NCBI GenBank assembly: GCA_036417435.1
Contig: CM070900.1
Span: 121,350,315 to 121,414,314, forward strand
Direction of reading: 5' to 3'
Origin: Inia geoffrensis
Taxonomy: Eukaryota > Chordata > Mammalia > Artiodactyla > Iniidae
Length of the DNA: 64,000 bases
Shown: piece after piece, positions 12,745 to 24,545 of the stretch
Position numbering within the stretch: position 1 is the first letter of the stretch
Layout: the number at the start of each line of letters is the position of its first letter
The notes under the pieces: generated by a model
Told to the model about the DNA's origin: nothing
The model's input: the letters and a program-made list of their open reading frames with translations, nothing else
Database searches by the model: none
Position numbers and translations under genes: made by a program

Positions 12745-12840
12745 TGAGGGAGAGGTATCTTATTCATGTTGATACCTTCAGTCCTTAGTATATTACCTGG
12801 CACAGAGTAAATGCTATATAATTGTTGAATAAACAAATAC
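12745..12840 (+). repeat. L2 fragment, right half of the interrupted copy
   Basis: The sequence continues the L2 broken at 11903 and contains the typical 3' phrase ttacctggcacagagtaaat followed by ttgttgaataaa. Confidence 0.75.
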
Positions 12841-14639
12841 ATAATTTCACTGAGGTTTTAACGGTATATAAAGTCATGCAAAATTGTGAGTTTATAGTGT
12901 TCAGTAGAATTCAGTATTGAGAAAAACTGACTAGAGGCTTTCACAGGCTAATAGTAATGTTATTAGTGGCCATATATATTGAATAGCTGAATTTGTTTTA
13001 TAATTAGGTTCCCATTTAATGTCTAACAACACTCAAAAACTATGCTGACATCAAATAGGAAAAAAATTCTTCAACCAGAAAAATTTACAAATAATTAAAT
13101 GACTGTTAAGTGTGGCAGCACCAAACATATGATAAGAAATAGCTTACCAGTACAAGCTTACTATTTTTCTAATTAAAAATACAGTTCACATATTTGCAAT
13201 TATTATCTTTAAAAGGGTTGTTTTATTTAAAAATCATACATACTAGGTAATGAACTATTAACTAACTCATAGAAGTCAATTGGATCTCTCAGAGATTAAA
13301 TATGAATGCCACTGGTGAACATCTAACTGGTTTCCTGGTCTTCGTGCCATTTTGGCTTAATCATGAGTAATCAGGGAAAATATCACAACACATTACAGTT
13401 TCTTTACACCTTGATCAAGGATGATAAATGTCATGATAGAGGCCATTCTTCAGGGATCACTACACCTCTGCAATTACATTAATGTTCCTACCTGTATTCC
13501 ACAATTCCAGTTAATGCCATGAAATAAGCCCTCCATACTTGTGCCTGTAAGGTAGAGAGATCTAATTTACCCACATACTTTATATTATGAGGTATCAAGT
13601 TGTTTGTATGTTTGTTCTCCAAAGTGTACTTGAGATTAACAGCAATTTGAAAAATAAAAAAGTGAATATTGTTAACAAATATTTAATTATTGTTAACCTT
13701 ATTAACAAATATTTGCTGTGGCTTAATAGAACATACCAAGCTACCAAGAAAATAATTTAATCTAAGTTTCTCTATGTTAATAATATAAAAGTTTCCATGA
13801 AGGAGAAGGATCTAAAATCTCTGAAAGCACTTTACTGTCAAAAGATTTGGGTATTTTGTTGATGCATCCTACTATGTCATTCCAAAATATCTGATGAAAT
13901 TTGTGGCAAATTCTGCAACTTGAAAAAAATGAAGTGAAACTGATATAAATTTATAGCACCCATAATGCTCAAAACTATTGTTTACTGAATATTGGAACAA
14001 CAGTGTCCATTGAAAGCTGTTATCATTTACATCATTTAAATTGCTCCCTCTTTCAATTTTGGGTACAGAGAATCCAGACTATTATGCATAACAATTTTAT
14101 CTGCAATTAGAACTCTTTTGTGCAAACAAATGATTTTCTTTCACTAGGTCAGGTATTACCTAAAAATGGTGTTAAAAGATAATTATCAGAGTATGGGACT
14201 ATATTACTTTTATCCCTTTATTAGAGCAAGGGGTATGATTTATTTATTTGACAAATACAGTTTTTTTTTGTTTGTAAACTGGTGTCTGCTATGTGCTAAG
14301 ATCATCCTCCTTAAAGGAATATATATTAAAGTAACATCTACTAAAAGGAAAAGTCTACAGTGTTAGGAGATATTTGAAAATCAAAAGAGAGATATATGGA
14401 GCAAAGATGTGATTAAACAATAATTAAATAATTTGATTGAGGATAAGATTTTATTTAAGATTATATTCTTGTCTAGACATAGATGTCTAGCAATTCTTAA
14501 CTCCTAAAGGTATTAGTAACAAATAACATACAAAAATCACTCTCCTTATGAAACTTAAATTTTAGAGAAAAAAAGAGGCAAATAAAATAAATTAGCATAT
14601 GATATTTTAGAGAGTGAAATGTTCTGTGGAGAAAAATTT
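12841..14639. other. Unrecognised AT-rich tract
   Basis: No repeat, gene or RNA feature was recognised in this 1.8 kb. Several short A+T runs only. Confidence 0.4.
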
Positions 14640-14935
14640 AAAAAGGAAGTAGATTGGAAGTGTGATGGAATTACAATATCATATAGCACAATCAAAGATG
14701 AAGCTGAGATATGAGCTAAGGTGTGAAGAAGGAAGCGAGTAGATATGTAAAGGAAGAGCATTCTAGGCAGAGGAATGCTTGTGCAAAAGCGAGGCTACAA
14801 CTGATGTGTTTGAAGAATATGCAAGAGGCTGGTGTGGCTGGAGCAGAGTGAGCCCTAGGGAGAAGAGTAGATGAGCTCAGAGAGGTAAATGGGACAGACA
14901 GGTAAAAACTGGGGGGAAAAACCAACATAAATATC
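14640..14935 (-). repeat. L2 fragment
   Basis: Reverse-strand L2: aggaagagcattctaggcagaggaatg near 14750, cttgtgcaaaagcgagg and gctggtgtggctggagcagagtgag around 14828, matching the well-known L2 reverse-strand pattern. Confidence 0.8.
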
Positions 14936-15009
14936 CTGCAGTAGTAGACTGATTATATGTATCCTGAGAACTCTGTACAATGAGATACTTTTAGCGTCAT
15001 ACCAAGAAT

Positions 15010-15290
15010 AGGTTAGATCTAAATGTGTTGGTATTAAAAGATCTCAATGGACAGGGTAAGCACTGTATAATACCATGATCCTATTTGTGTATATTTACAT
15101 GTGGTCTTTATGTCAGAAAAATGCTTTCCAAAAGGATACATAGGAAACGGTTAATAGCAGGAACCTTTAGACAGAAGATCCAGAAGTGGAGTATGAGAGA
15201 GGTTTTTACTTTTCATTTTACACTTTTCTGTACTTTTTAAAAAACCATCTCTACGTATCACTTTTACTCTAAAAATACAAGAAAAAGAGC
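15010..15290 (+). repeat. Probable old L1 3'-region fragment
   Basis: The tract resembles L1M 3' material (gatcctatttgtgtatattt, aaacggttaatagcaggaacc, cacttttctgtactttttaa). The subfamily and ends cannot be set by eye. Confidence 0.4.
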
Positions 15291-15639
15291 TATTTGTGTA
15301 TCTGCAGCATGGTCTCTTTTCAGTCAAACCTCATCAGCAGTTGAGGTAAGAGTTTTGCCTTTTGCGGTTTGGATGCCATCTCAGCATCCTTAAATGAATT
15401 TCGCAAGTGTTCTTGTTTCCTAACTTCCTTTCTCAGAGCTTATTCCAATGATTTTACCAGGTCATAATAACTTCACTAAGAAAAATCAGTTCCTCAATTT
15501 CCTCTTGGCTACTTAGCAACAATGGCAACCTTAGCACTTTCATTTCCATAACTTCTCCATGCTTGTGTGCCAGCCAACTAGAGTCACACATATGACTACA
15601 TTCCCTCCTGCCTCCATCCTACAGATAAGCTAAGTCCTC

Positions 15640-15920
15640 AATCATCCAGAGGTGCATTTTCTACTCTTCTCAGAAAGAGTCTCTTCTTTCAAAACTCTCC
15701 TCCCACATGACGACTCTCTGAATTCATTCAGAACTTCCAAACACAATTTATCCTGTATTAACTATATGTACACATCAGTTCTGTTTCACATTAAGCATGT
15801 ACTCTCTGAAAGAACAGGGACCAAATCTTTCCTTTCCTTAGTATCTTCCTATCTTGACCTCATATGATGATACTCTGCACACAGTAGATGTTCTGTTCAT
15901 GTTGCTGCATTAATTGGCAA
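15640..15920 (+). repeat. L2 3'-end fragment
   Basis: A degraded L2 3' pattern: actctctgaaagaacagggaccaa followed by a cctttccttagtatcttcc segment and ctctgcacacagtagatgttc. Confidence 0.55.
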
Positions 15921-15947
15921 TTTTATTAATTCACATTGCTTAGAAAG

Positions 15948-16142
15948 TACAGTTGACCCTTGAACAATGGGGAGTTAGGGGCGCAGGCCCTCTGCATAGT
16001 CAAAATCCACCCCCCAAATGCAGTTTTTCTCTATCTGCAAATTCAACCAACTGCGGATCACGTAGTATTTACCATTGGAAAAAAACCCACATTTAAATGG
16101 ACCCACGCAGTTTTAACTCATGTTGTTCAAAGGTCAACTGTA
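15948..16142. mobile_element. Tigger/pogo-type MITE with terminal inverted repeats and TA duplication
   Basis: A 191-bp non-autonomous DNA transposon (15950-16140). Its ends, cagttgacccttgaacaa and the reverse complement of ttgttcaaaggtcaactg, form terminal inverted repeats that differ at one base over 18 positions. A TA dinucleotide flanks each side (15948-15949, 16141-16142), the target duplication of the Tc1/mariner/pogo superfamily. It has no coding capacity and would have needed a Tigger transposase supplied in trans. It resembles the MER2/MER44 group; the exact family is not settled. Confidence 0.88.
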
Positions 16143-16690
16143 ATTTTATAAAAGCATAGGGAATGATGGAGCCCAGAGTGGTCATGTAAATAATCTCAAA
16201 GACTTTGTAGTAAATTCTGTGGATTTTTCTGCTCATCTTTCATTCATTCTCTTTCTAGGATAACTTTTTACTACTGCAGGAGCTGGAAAGCTAAAAACTG
16301 TATTTCCGTCTCCTTTGTAAAACTACTGAGATATCTAGAAGGTGAAAAGGAGGCAAAGGACACCTTCTTGACTTATTTTACTGTCCCCCCATACCCCCAA
16401 AAGCAAAGTCTAAACGGAAAATTAAGAGGTGAGTTTTTTTTGTTTTTTTTTCCTGCAGCAGATTCCTGTGCCCATTTTTCAGCTGTGTGTCAAGAGGCAG
16501 TTGTGGCTGAGGTGACGGTCAGAATACAAGTTCCAGTGGCCATTCACCAATTTTAGGGTGTCATGCAGAGGAGGTTCCTGGCAACTGGATTAGAGTTATG
16601 GTAATGACTTCTTGTGTTCTCATGGCAGCCTGAGGTAGACCATTCTTATAAGTCCACTAGAGCACAGTCCAGGTTTTCCAATGACTTTGT
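16143..16690. other. Unrecognised tract
   Basis: Nothing nameable. There is a T-rich run near 16,436-16,452 and no domain in the short open frames. Confidence 0.4.
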
Positions 16691-16691
16691 G

Positions 16692-17197
16692 TGTATTAAT
16701 TTTCTGTGGCTAAATTATGACAAACTTGGTGACCCACACAAGAGAAATTTATTCTCTTACAGTTTTAGAGGCCACAGGTCTGAAAGGAGTCTTACGGGGC
16801 TCAAATTAAGGTGTTGGCAGGACTAAGCTTCCTCCAGAGGCTCTAGAATAAATCCATTTCCTTGTCTTTTCCAGTGTATAGAAATACATTTCTTGAACTC
16901 CTTGGCTCATGTCCGCTTCCTGTGTGTTCAAAGTCAGCACCTTAGCATCTTCTCTGACTCTGCTTCCATCACATAGCCTCCTTCTCCTCTGTCTGAAATA
17001 TCCCTCTTCCTCCTCCTAAATAAGGACACTTGTAATTGTATTTAGGGCTCATCTGGACAATCCAGAATACTTTCTGCATCTAATTATCCTTAATTTAATC
17101 ACAACTTCAAAATTCACTTGTCATATAGGATAACGTTCATGGGTTCCAGGGATTAGGACTTGGATGTCTTTGGGGACTATTATTCAGCCTACCACAC
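16692..17197 (-). mobile_element. MLT1-type solo LTR
   Basis: Minus-strand MaLR LTR: tgtattaattttctgtgg, a gaaatttattctcttacagtt segment, cctccagaggctctagaat, aaggacacttgtaattgtat, ttccagggattaggacttgg and ttattcagcctaccaca at the end. A 5-bp duplication is not evident. The adjoining 17,200-17,300 segment repeats the caggttccaggcattagg theme and may be a scrap of another copy. Confidence 0.85.
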
Positions 17198-17346
17198 TAC
17201 GCCTTCCTCTTTCACATGTCACCACATGGGATAACACAGTCACAGGTTCCAGGCATTAGGAAGCTGACATCTTGGGACGGTGAGTGGGAAAAAGCATTAT
17301 CCTACCTGCCACAGAAAGGTATAGAACACATGTGAAAACATGATAT

Positions 17347-17683
17347 AAAAATAATAAACTTTTGGGCCTCCCTGGTGGTGCAGTGGTTGAGAATCTGCCT
17401 GCCAAAGCAGGGGACACGGGTTTGAGCCCTGGTCTGGGGGGATCCCACATGCCGCGGAGCAACTGGGCCCATGAGCCACAACTTCTTAGCCTGCGCGTTT
17501 GGAGCCTGTGCTCCGCAACAAGAGAGTCCGCGATAGTGAGAGGCCCATGCACCGCGATGAAGAGTGGCCCCAGCTTGCCACAACTGGAGAAAGCCCTCGT
17601 ACAGAAACGAAGGCCCAACACAGCCAAAAATAAATAAATAAATAAAATTTTTAAAAAAAATTAAAAAAAAATAATAAACTTTT
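17347..17683 (+). mobile_element. CHR-family SINE, intermediate-length form
   Basis: Body 17364-17666 has a ggcctccctggtggtgcag head, a gggtttgagccct B-box-like segment, a cagccaaaaataaataaata tail region and A-rich tail. The 17-bp target-site duplication aaaaataataaactttt occurs at 17347-17363 and 17667-17683. Confidence 0.95.
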
Positions 17684-17695
17684 TAATGCTGCCAG

Positions 17696-17934
17696 GAGAA
17701 TTTTTTTCTTTTTTTTTTTTTGTGTGATACCCGGGCCCCTCATTGTTGTGGCCTCTCCCGCCTCGGAGCACAGGCTCCAGATGCGCAGGCCCAGTGGCCA
17801 TGGCTCACGGGCTCAGCCGCTCCGTTGCATGTGGGATCTTCCCGGACCGGGGCACGAACCCATGTCCCCTGCATCGGCAGGCAGACTCTCAACCACTGCA
17901 CCACCAGGGAAGCCCCCGAGAATTTTTTTCTTTT
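17696..17934 (-). mobile_element. CHR-family SINE, short form, facing the previous SINE
   Basis: Minus-strand copy (17712-17917) with a poly-T tail and the agggaagcccc head at the right. The TSD gagaatttttttctttt flanks it (17696-17711 and 17918-17934). It lies about 45 bp from the plus-strand SINE at 17364-17666, in opposite orientation. Confidence 0.94.
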
Positions 17935-18179
17935 ATCACCTTCCCCACATCTGGCCCATCCTTCCTGTTTAGCTTGGACTCCTGCTGCTCTACTAGATAA
18001 ACCTCCTGCTAGAGCACATCAAGCGTCCACAGGTGGCCACATGAACCTCCCCCCTCTGGAAGGAGGTGGAATGGCCTCCTCCTTCCTCTCCCTAAAGCTC
18101 AATTCTCCCTCATTATTGCCAGGACCAACAGAAATCCTTCCCACTCCCTAAAATCTTCCCCCATCACTTCAGTTTAGAG

Positions 18180-18340
18180 AGAGTTTTAGGATCCTGTAAT
18201 ATTGCCTTTATCATAAGATTTATGACTGTGTGCAGTTATCTTCACATATGACCACATCTTTATCCTCAGAAGGAATGTAAGCTCCTGGACATCAGATACT
18301 CTAGTTTGCATTCACAGGCAGTTAATTATTTGTCACTCCT
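18180..18340 (+). repeat. Possible L2/CR1-class fragment
   Basis: Contains the pattern ggaatgtaagctcctggaca seen at LINE-2-type 3' ends. Too short and decayed for a firm family. Confidence 0.4.
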
Positions 18341-18401
18341 GAATACAGCAAAAGGAAATTCATGCTACTAAGCTTAAAAAACATGTTTACCTTTTTTAAA
18401 C

Positions 18402-18580
18402 AGTGATTCCTCTCCCGTCGCGGAGCACAGGCTCCGGATGCGCAGGCTCAGCGGCCATGGCTCACGGGCCTAGGCGCTCCGTGGCATGTGGGATCTTCCC
18501 AGACCGGGGCACAAACCCGTGTCCCCTGCATTGGCAGGCGGACTCTCAACCACTGTGCCACCAGGGAAGCCCAATAGTGA
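18402..18580 (-). mobile_element. CHR-family SINE lacking its tail end
   Basis: A minus-strand SINE (18408-18571) with a normal head (agggaagccc at the right) but without the last about 40 bp of the element and without a T-run on the left. Short direct repeats agtgatt border it. It is either a 3'-truncated or internally primed copy, or a later deletion removed the tail. Confidence 0.88.
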
Positions 18581-18720
18581 TTTTTTTTAAACTGAGACAT
18601 AACTGAATGTAACAGTGTATAAATTTGAGGTGTACAACATGGAGGTTTAATACATTTATTTATTAGCATATTCCTATTTTTATATGTATAGAATATGTGT
18701 ATTTGTTCTCTAAACTTCCT
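18581..18720 (-). repeat. L1M 3'-UTR fragment
   Basis: The phrase aaactgagacataactgaatgtaac followed by aatttgaggtgtacaacatg is typical of the reverse strand of old L1 3' UTRs. Confidence 0.6.
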
Positions 18721-19561
18721 ATTACATAAACATTAGTTTAAAAATTCTTATTAATTTCCTGTGCTTTCACTTTGTACTTAGACCAATCACCAACTACAGA
18801 GATGACAGTAGATGAAATGTAAAAGTTCCTTTTTCCTAAATCCTTAATCCATTTGTGAGAAGACCTAAAATAATTCTTTCTGTTCAAAAAGCACAGAAAA
18901 TCACATTCTTCTAAATATTAACAAAAGTAGCTTAACAGAGCACAGACAAAATTTCAATTTTAATATTTCAATGTTTGTAATTTAATGTGATCGCCATAAA
19001 TAGCCATCTCAAAAGGGCAAATTACATTTTCTATGGATGATACTCTCTTAAGAGTTGATCTTACTATGCAAGAAATGAAAAGGATGGTTTTCATATCATG
19101 AATTCCTAAACAGGGAACTATGGACAACTCAAATCAGATTTGAGTACTGGGATAAAAATATTAATTGAAATAATTATGAATCAAGACTAAGTTGCATAAA
19201 GATTTAATGATTATGAAAGTTAAAACTTAAAGAATGGCTTGTGGATTATACAAGGAGTAAAAGTCAGAAAAAAAACCACAACTAGGATTCTATTTACTAC
19301 TATTTTAAGTTTAGGAGATATTATTTAATAAGAACCTTTTTCTATTAGGTAACAAACATGCCAAATATTACAAGTACTTACATTTTCTCAGGATGTAAAT
19401 AATTTGCAAAGAGAACTTTTGAATTAAGGACAAAAAACACGTTCAAAAGTGTGGAGGATTTTTGGCACTGACCCTTCTAAGGAAACAAGGTAATTATTTT
19501 GTAAAATGCTTGTATCCATATTTTAAACAAGATCTCTATGTTCTCCAAAAGATAAATGGTT
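18721..19561. other. Unrecognised AT-rich tract
   Basis: No supported element. Confidence 0.4.
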
Positions 19562-19801
19562 AAAAGTTGTCTATTTCTAGGGCTACCATGGTGGCGCAGT
19601 GGTTGAGAGTCCGCCTGCTGATGGAGGGGACACGGGCTCGTGCCCCAGTCTGGGAAGATCCCACACGCCGCGGAGCGGCTGGGCCCGTGAGCCGTAGCCA
19701 CTGAGACTGTGCGTCCGGAGCCTGTGCTCCGCAACGGGAGAGGCCACAACAGTGAGAGGCTCCTGTACCGGAAAAAAAAAAAAAAAAGTTGTCTATTTCT
19801 A
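19562..19801 (+). mobile_element. CHR-family SINE, short form
   Basis: Body 19580-19783 (head ggctaccatggtggcgcag with two changes from the usual start, pure poly-A tail). A perfect 18-bp TSD, aaaagttgtctatttcta, lies at 19562-19579 and 19784-19801. Confidence 0.96.
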
Positions 19802-21700
19802 TAATACATTAACTTCTTCCCACACACATATTTTTTCATTCAAATATCCCCTGCCATGTACTACTACTTCCATCCATGTGCCTATGCTTCTGTCTATTCA
19901 TCTATCCATGACATTTATGTCTATTACATTAAAGGAAATAAACCGCTTACAATAAGTCAATGCTTTCTTAGTAATCTGACTACACAAGGGTTTCTCACTG
20001 GACTCAAACTTCATTTTATTGGTGGAACTCCTTCTTCAAATGAAATCTTGTAGAAGTAATCTAACAAGAAAAAGAGTAAAAAGTTAAACTGCTCTGGGAA
20101 TGGGGGAGAGGAGGTAGGAGGAAGACCGTCTCATTTACCACCAGCTCCCTTGGTCCTCCAAAATATATCTGACAAATTTTTAGGGCTTCATGAAACACAG
20201 TCGGAAAGGGGGGAATATATAACATGCTTTAGTGAGACACAGACTATACTGCGTGTTTCATAAGGGCTTTCTTCACAAAAGTTAAAATATAAGGTTCAAT
20301 CATTTATAGTCATTTGATCTGGAATTTTCTATCTGGAATTCCACATGGTTCTAGACAGCCAATCCTTTATAGCATGTACATGTAGTAAAGAACTGAATAC
20401 ATAACCACATAATGCCTCCTGGCTTTCACCTTACTTACGCAGTTCTCTCAATCTTCCTGCTATGCCCTACATTTCAACTAAAAAAGAACTGCTAACTGCT
20501 TTCTGCCCCTCATGCATATTTTTTTGTTTTTCTATTCCTGTGCCTCTACCTCTGTTATTCTCTGTTGGGATTCTGCCTTGCCTTCACCATTCACAAACCC
20601 AGCTCTTTAACACTTTGGTATAAAGCTTCCTGATAGTCATGACTTTCAGTGGGCCCTCCACCCGGTCTATGACACCCTGCTTATGATTCTCTTAACAAAT
20701 AAAAATATTTTCCTATAGTTTTCTTAAGATATATGTTCTATTTTGCCTTGAAGTACAGATTTTGTGTACTTGTTCATCTCTCAGCTAAATTATAGCTATG
20801 TCCAGGGAGTTACATTAAGGAAAGCTGGTAGCCCCTCAGTGTTGAGTATAGTGTGAGATCTTTCAGAATTGCTTATGGAAGGGCCATAGATAGAAAAATT
20901 ACCTATTCTCTACAACTCCTCCACTGCCCCCAAATGCCAGACAACTGGCAGAAACCATGTATAACCACTTTTTAGGAAAAAGTGAGTAAACATTACTAGT
21001 TTGAATTAATAAAATTAAAAATCCCATCAGAATTCCCTGAGTGCTTTTTGAATTCTTCCATTAGCAAAAAAGTGTGCTGGACTGAAATACTTTGGGAAAA
21101 AGTCTTGTACCTCTGTTCAATATCTGGCCAGGGTGAGGCTAGAATACATAACAGGGGGAGCGGGAATAAAGGAAACTGTGCTCTCCCTCTGGTGTAGTAA
21201 TAGCCTTGAATCGCCAACACAAGCAATTCTGACTACTTACTGCCGCAGAAATAAGGTCTGACCAAAGCATTGAACAATGAAATATTTTAGAGTTACAAAA
21301 TTTCCCTTTCTCCTTTCCCCTGTTTTTTGTTGTGCTCTCTTCTCTGTTCTGTATTTTGTGCCTCACAATGGAAGAAAAGAAGGCACAAAGATGAGTCAGG
21401 GTTTCCAGCCTCTGTGATAGAAACACTGGCCAAGCTGAAGCACTTCAGTGATGCAGATTCCTGTTGCCTAATCGGCCCTCTCACAGGAGTTGGGGAAGGA
21501 TATTGTCACTGTGGCTTTGCACACATCATCCATTCACCACCAGTGCCAGGTATTGTTGAAAATCCTAAACTATACAAAGTCTAAAACAACAATGGCTGGG
21601 AACTGTATCACTCCATTTCTATGACACTGACACTCCTTCGATCGTAAAATTATTTTTGTTAACATAAAATCTTAAACATTTGGCACCTGAAGTCAATCTT
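19802..21700. other. Mostly unrecognised tract, with an L2-like patch
   Basis: The stretch 20,420-20,860 resembles a decayed L2 (gtgcctctacctctgttatt, cttaacaaataaaaat). Open frames around 21,140-21,580 on both strands overlap each other and contain no domain I recognise, so I do not call them genes. Confidence 0.35.
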
Positions 21701-21882
21701 AAGAGTCCACAATCTGGGACTTCCCTGGTGGTCCAGTGGTTAAGACTCCGTGCTCCCACTGCAGGGGGTGCGGGTTCCATCCCTGGTTGGGGAACTAGGA
21801 TCCCGCATGCTGTGTGGTGCGGCCAAAAAGTAAAATAAAATTAAATTAAAAAAAAAAAAAAAAAAAAAAGAGTCCACAATCT
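21701..21882 (+). mobile_element. Short tRNA-derived SINE (Bov-tA/CHR-like) with TSD
   Basis: A 152-bp element (21716-21867): gggacttccctggtggtccag head, cgggttccatccctggttgg B-box-like region, gtgtggtgcggccaaaaag end and an A-rich tail. A perfect 15-bp TSD, aagagtccacaatct, is present (21701-21715, 21868-21882). It lacks the second half seen in the other SINEs and fits the ancestral monomer-type subfamily. Confidence 0.95.
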
Positions 21883-23389
21883 TAAGAGGTTTACCTGATT
21901 ACTTGAATGTTTTTAAGTTTGACCCCGCTTTAAATTGTGACTATAAAGCCTAACATGGGAATTCAATAATCTGTGATTTCGTCTACTGAAATATTTTTCT
22001 TTACATGTCTAAAATAGATGAACACAGAATGACAAATTAATCTTAAATAAATTTTAATGTGATGACAAATTCCATGGTTTTTAATAACTACTCATTTTCC
22101 TACTTCTTGGTCCTCATGAATATTTACTGATGTATAGACACAAGCACTGATTATGCAACAGCACATATAGGTGTCATAACAACTCTTGATGAGGACCACA
22201 TGGTTTCTGCTCACTAAGAATTTGCAGTCTTCTGTGGAAAATTCACTGGACTGTTCAGGGATAAAATTGGTATGGTTAATAGTTTTGAGTTTTTTGCGGA
22301 TAACTGAGCACTAATGCAAAAGATGTTCACTGAAAACTTTTGTGAAATACATCCTACTTTCTTGATTTAATTAATAGAGGCTGCAGATTAAAGTTTAATA
22401 TCTCCATCATGTGATGATCCTGAGAATCAGTTCTCACTGCGTTGTGATCCTGAGAGATTACTCTGAAGCTCCTTGGACACTGTTATTTTAAAAATACTTA
22501 ATATCATCTTTCTCTTTTTTAATTAATTCTGCTTGAATTTCTAATTATTAAGGCTTTGTATAATTAAGCTGTAGTTACAGTCAGGGAGTATAATATAAAA
22601 AGGGGGTACCTTGACCTGGGTCAAGAAAGTAGACTTGACAATGCTCTGAGATCTCTTGGGTAACCTAGAAAAAGACCTTTGATTGCTGTGTCCATCCCCT
22701 GCTTTGGAAAGTGTCATCAACAGTATACTTCCCAGGACTATTGAAAGGGTAAAATAATAATAATGATAATAACAGTATAAATATATGGAAAATAAATGAA
22801 AGTAGGTTATAATTTTATTATAGTAAATCAGAATAATATGCTATAGTACAGACCCCACTAGCCAAGTATTTTACAACAATTTTATTTAGATAGACATTTC
22901 CCAATGAAATGGCTGAGAAAGTTGCTGTTTGCACAGAGGCTAAATTATGATGAATCTCTCCTTGCAGAACATATTTTTAATGAACTTTTATTTTGATTTT
23001 CTTTGGCAAATTTGGGTTAATTTCTCCAGAATAACAAACTTTTAAAAACATATTACTCATATTAAGTTAAAAACTAAAATCAATAAGGCATACTACGCTA
23101 CTTATTTTATTAAATTATAGACATGCATGTCTTGTGAGTATAATTCTCTGATTTCTCACTATCTTATCTAAGAACATCGTGTGTTAGTTATTTTCTAAAA
23201 TACCCCTATACTGATTGCTTTATGTTAAACAATTTACCATCTTATATTTGAGAACAGGTTGTATGTGTATGACTTTAGTTAGCAACAATGTTTTATTGCT
23301 GTGGACATGTATTATAAAAGTTATGGTAACAAAATCCATATTTACACAGTAAACCCTTTTTTCCAGGACAGACTGAATTATGGAGTAAT
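21883..23389. other. Unrecognised AT-rich tract
   Basis: No repeat family or coding region recognised. Confidence 0.4.
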
Positions 23390-23640
23390 CAAATTTATAG
23401 CATTTTGTTAATTTTTGTTAATTTTTAAATAGGTAATATATATACTTGGTAAAAACTTTAAAAGGTACACAGTGGTACACAAGAAACAGATCTTCCCTTC
23501 ATTTTTATACCTTCAGCCAATAACTCTCTCTAAGAACTAACTGCTATTATCAATTTCTTAGCTACACTTCCAGAGATAATTCTAATGAAACTGAGTTTTA
23601 ATGCTTTCAGATTTATATATTAACCCAGTCTAAGTTAATG
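23390..23640 (-). repeat. L1M 3'-UTR fragment
   Basis: The reverse-strand L1 pattern taaaaggtacacagtggtac, then cagatcttcccttcattttt and ttccagagataattctaatg. Confidence 0.55.
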
Positions 23641-23709
23641 TGGTAGGCCATGGTATGTTATAGGACAGAATTTTCCAAAGGGTGATTTTCAGAATTAAAC
23701 TATAGACTC

Positions 23710-23885
23710 AGTTGACAGTAAGGGTTTCAGTATTGGTGTGTTACCTGTAATAAATGTATCATACTAAAGCAAGATGTGAATAATAGAAGATGAGGGGGGG
23801 TATATATGGGAATACTCTGTACTATTTTCTCAATTTTTCTGTAAATCTAAATTAAAACTATTCTAAAAATATAGTCCATCATAAA
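23710..23885 (+). repeat. L1M 3'-end fragment
   Basis: Sense-strand L1 terminal pattern: cctgtaataaatgtatcatac, a gatgaggggggg run, tgggaatactctgtactatt and aaactattctaaaaatatag at the end. Confidence 0.6.
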
Positions 23886-24545
23886 AGAAAAGTTCATTTG
23901 GGAGCTGAAGATTCCATTCTAATAGGTTGCTGTTGTGAGGTCTTGGTCAGCTCAGTATAATGGTCTTCTCAGCTGCAAAATGATTAGTAAGGTTTGGGTT
24001 TTTTTCTTTTTTCCCCAATCACTATAAAATGTTCTCAGGATATGAATTAGTTAGAATTAGTTTATTTCCAGGTTTGTTATTAATTCAGAAATTCCACTTC
24101 AGTTCAGTAATTCAATTTAATAAATATTTTTAGGTTGCTATATCATACCAACCAATCTGAGTGTGTCTTTAAAGGAAACAAAGTTTTTGTTTTCTGAAAC
24201 AAAGGAAACATTATTCCTAGAGTTTTATCTAAATATCAATTTATGCAAAAATCTATAGTTTATGTGAAAGTTTTACAGCAAAAAAACAAAGGTAAATTTT
24301 CTCTAGACAATATCTAAATGATTATATATTTGGGAGGGCACTCAACTCTTGATTATCTGGTAGAAGATAAACTAAAGTAATAATTAATCATAAAGAGTAT
24401 ATTTGTAAAGAAATGAAAATTACTATGAATAAAACAACTATATACCAAAAGATATTTGTAGTAATAAATAAATGGTACAAAGCTATCTAAGATAGCCTGA
24501 TAGACTAGGCCCTATCCCTCAGTTCATACAGCAGTACTTGTGGGG
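23886..24545. other. Unrecognised AT-rich tract
   Basis: No element or gene recognised. Confidence 0.4.

Noticed and set aside
17256..18151. Open frames of 80-143 codons on both strands
   Set aside because: They fall in the two facing SINEs; the same protein-like strings recur at every SINE copy in the window, so they are repeat translations.
21139..21584. Possible small gene on overlapping frames
   Set aside because: Frames on opposite strands are equally open, with no domain, splice or promoter evidence.
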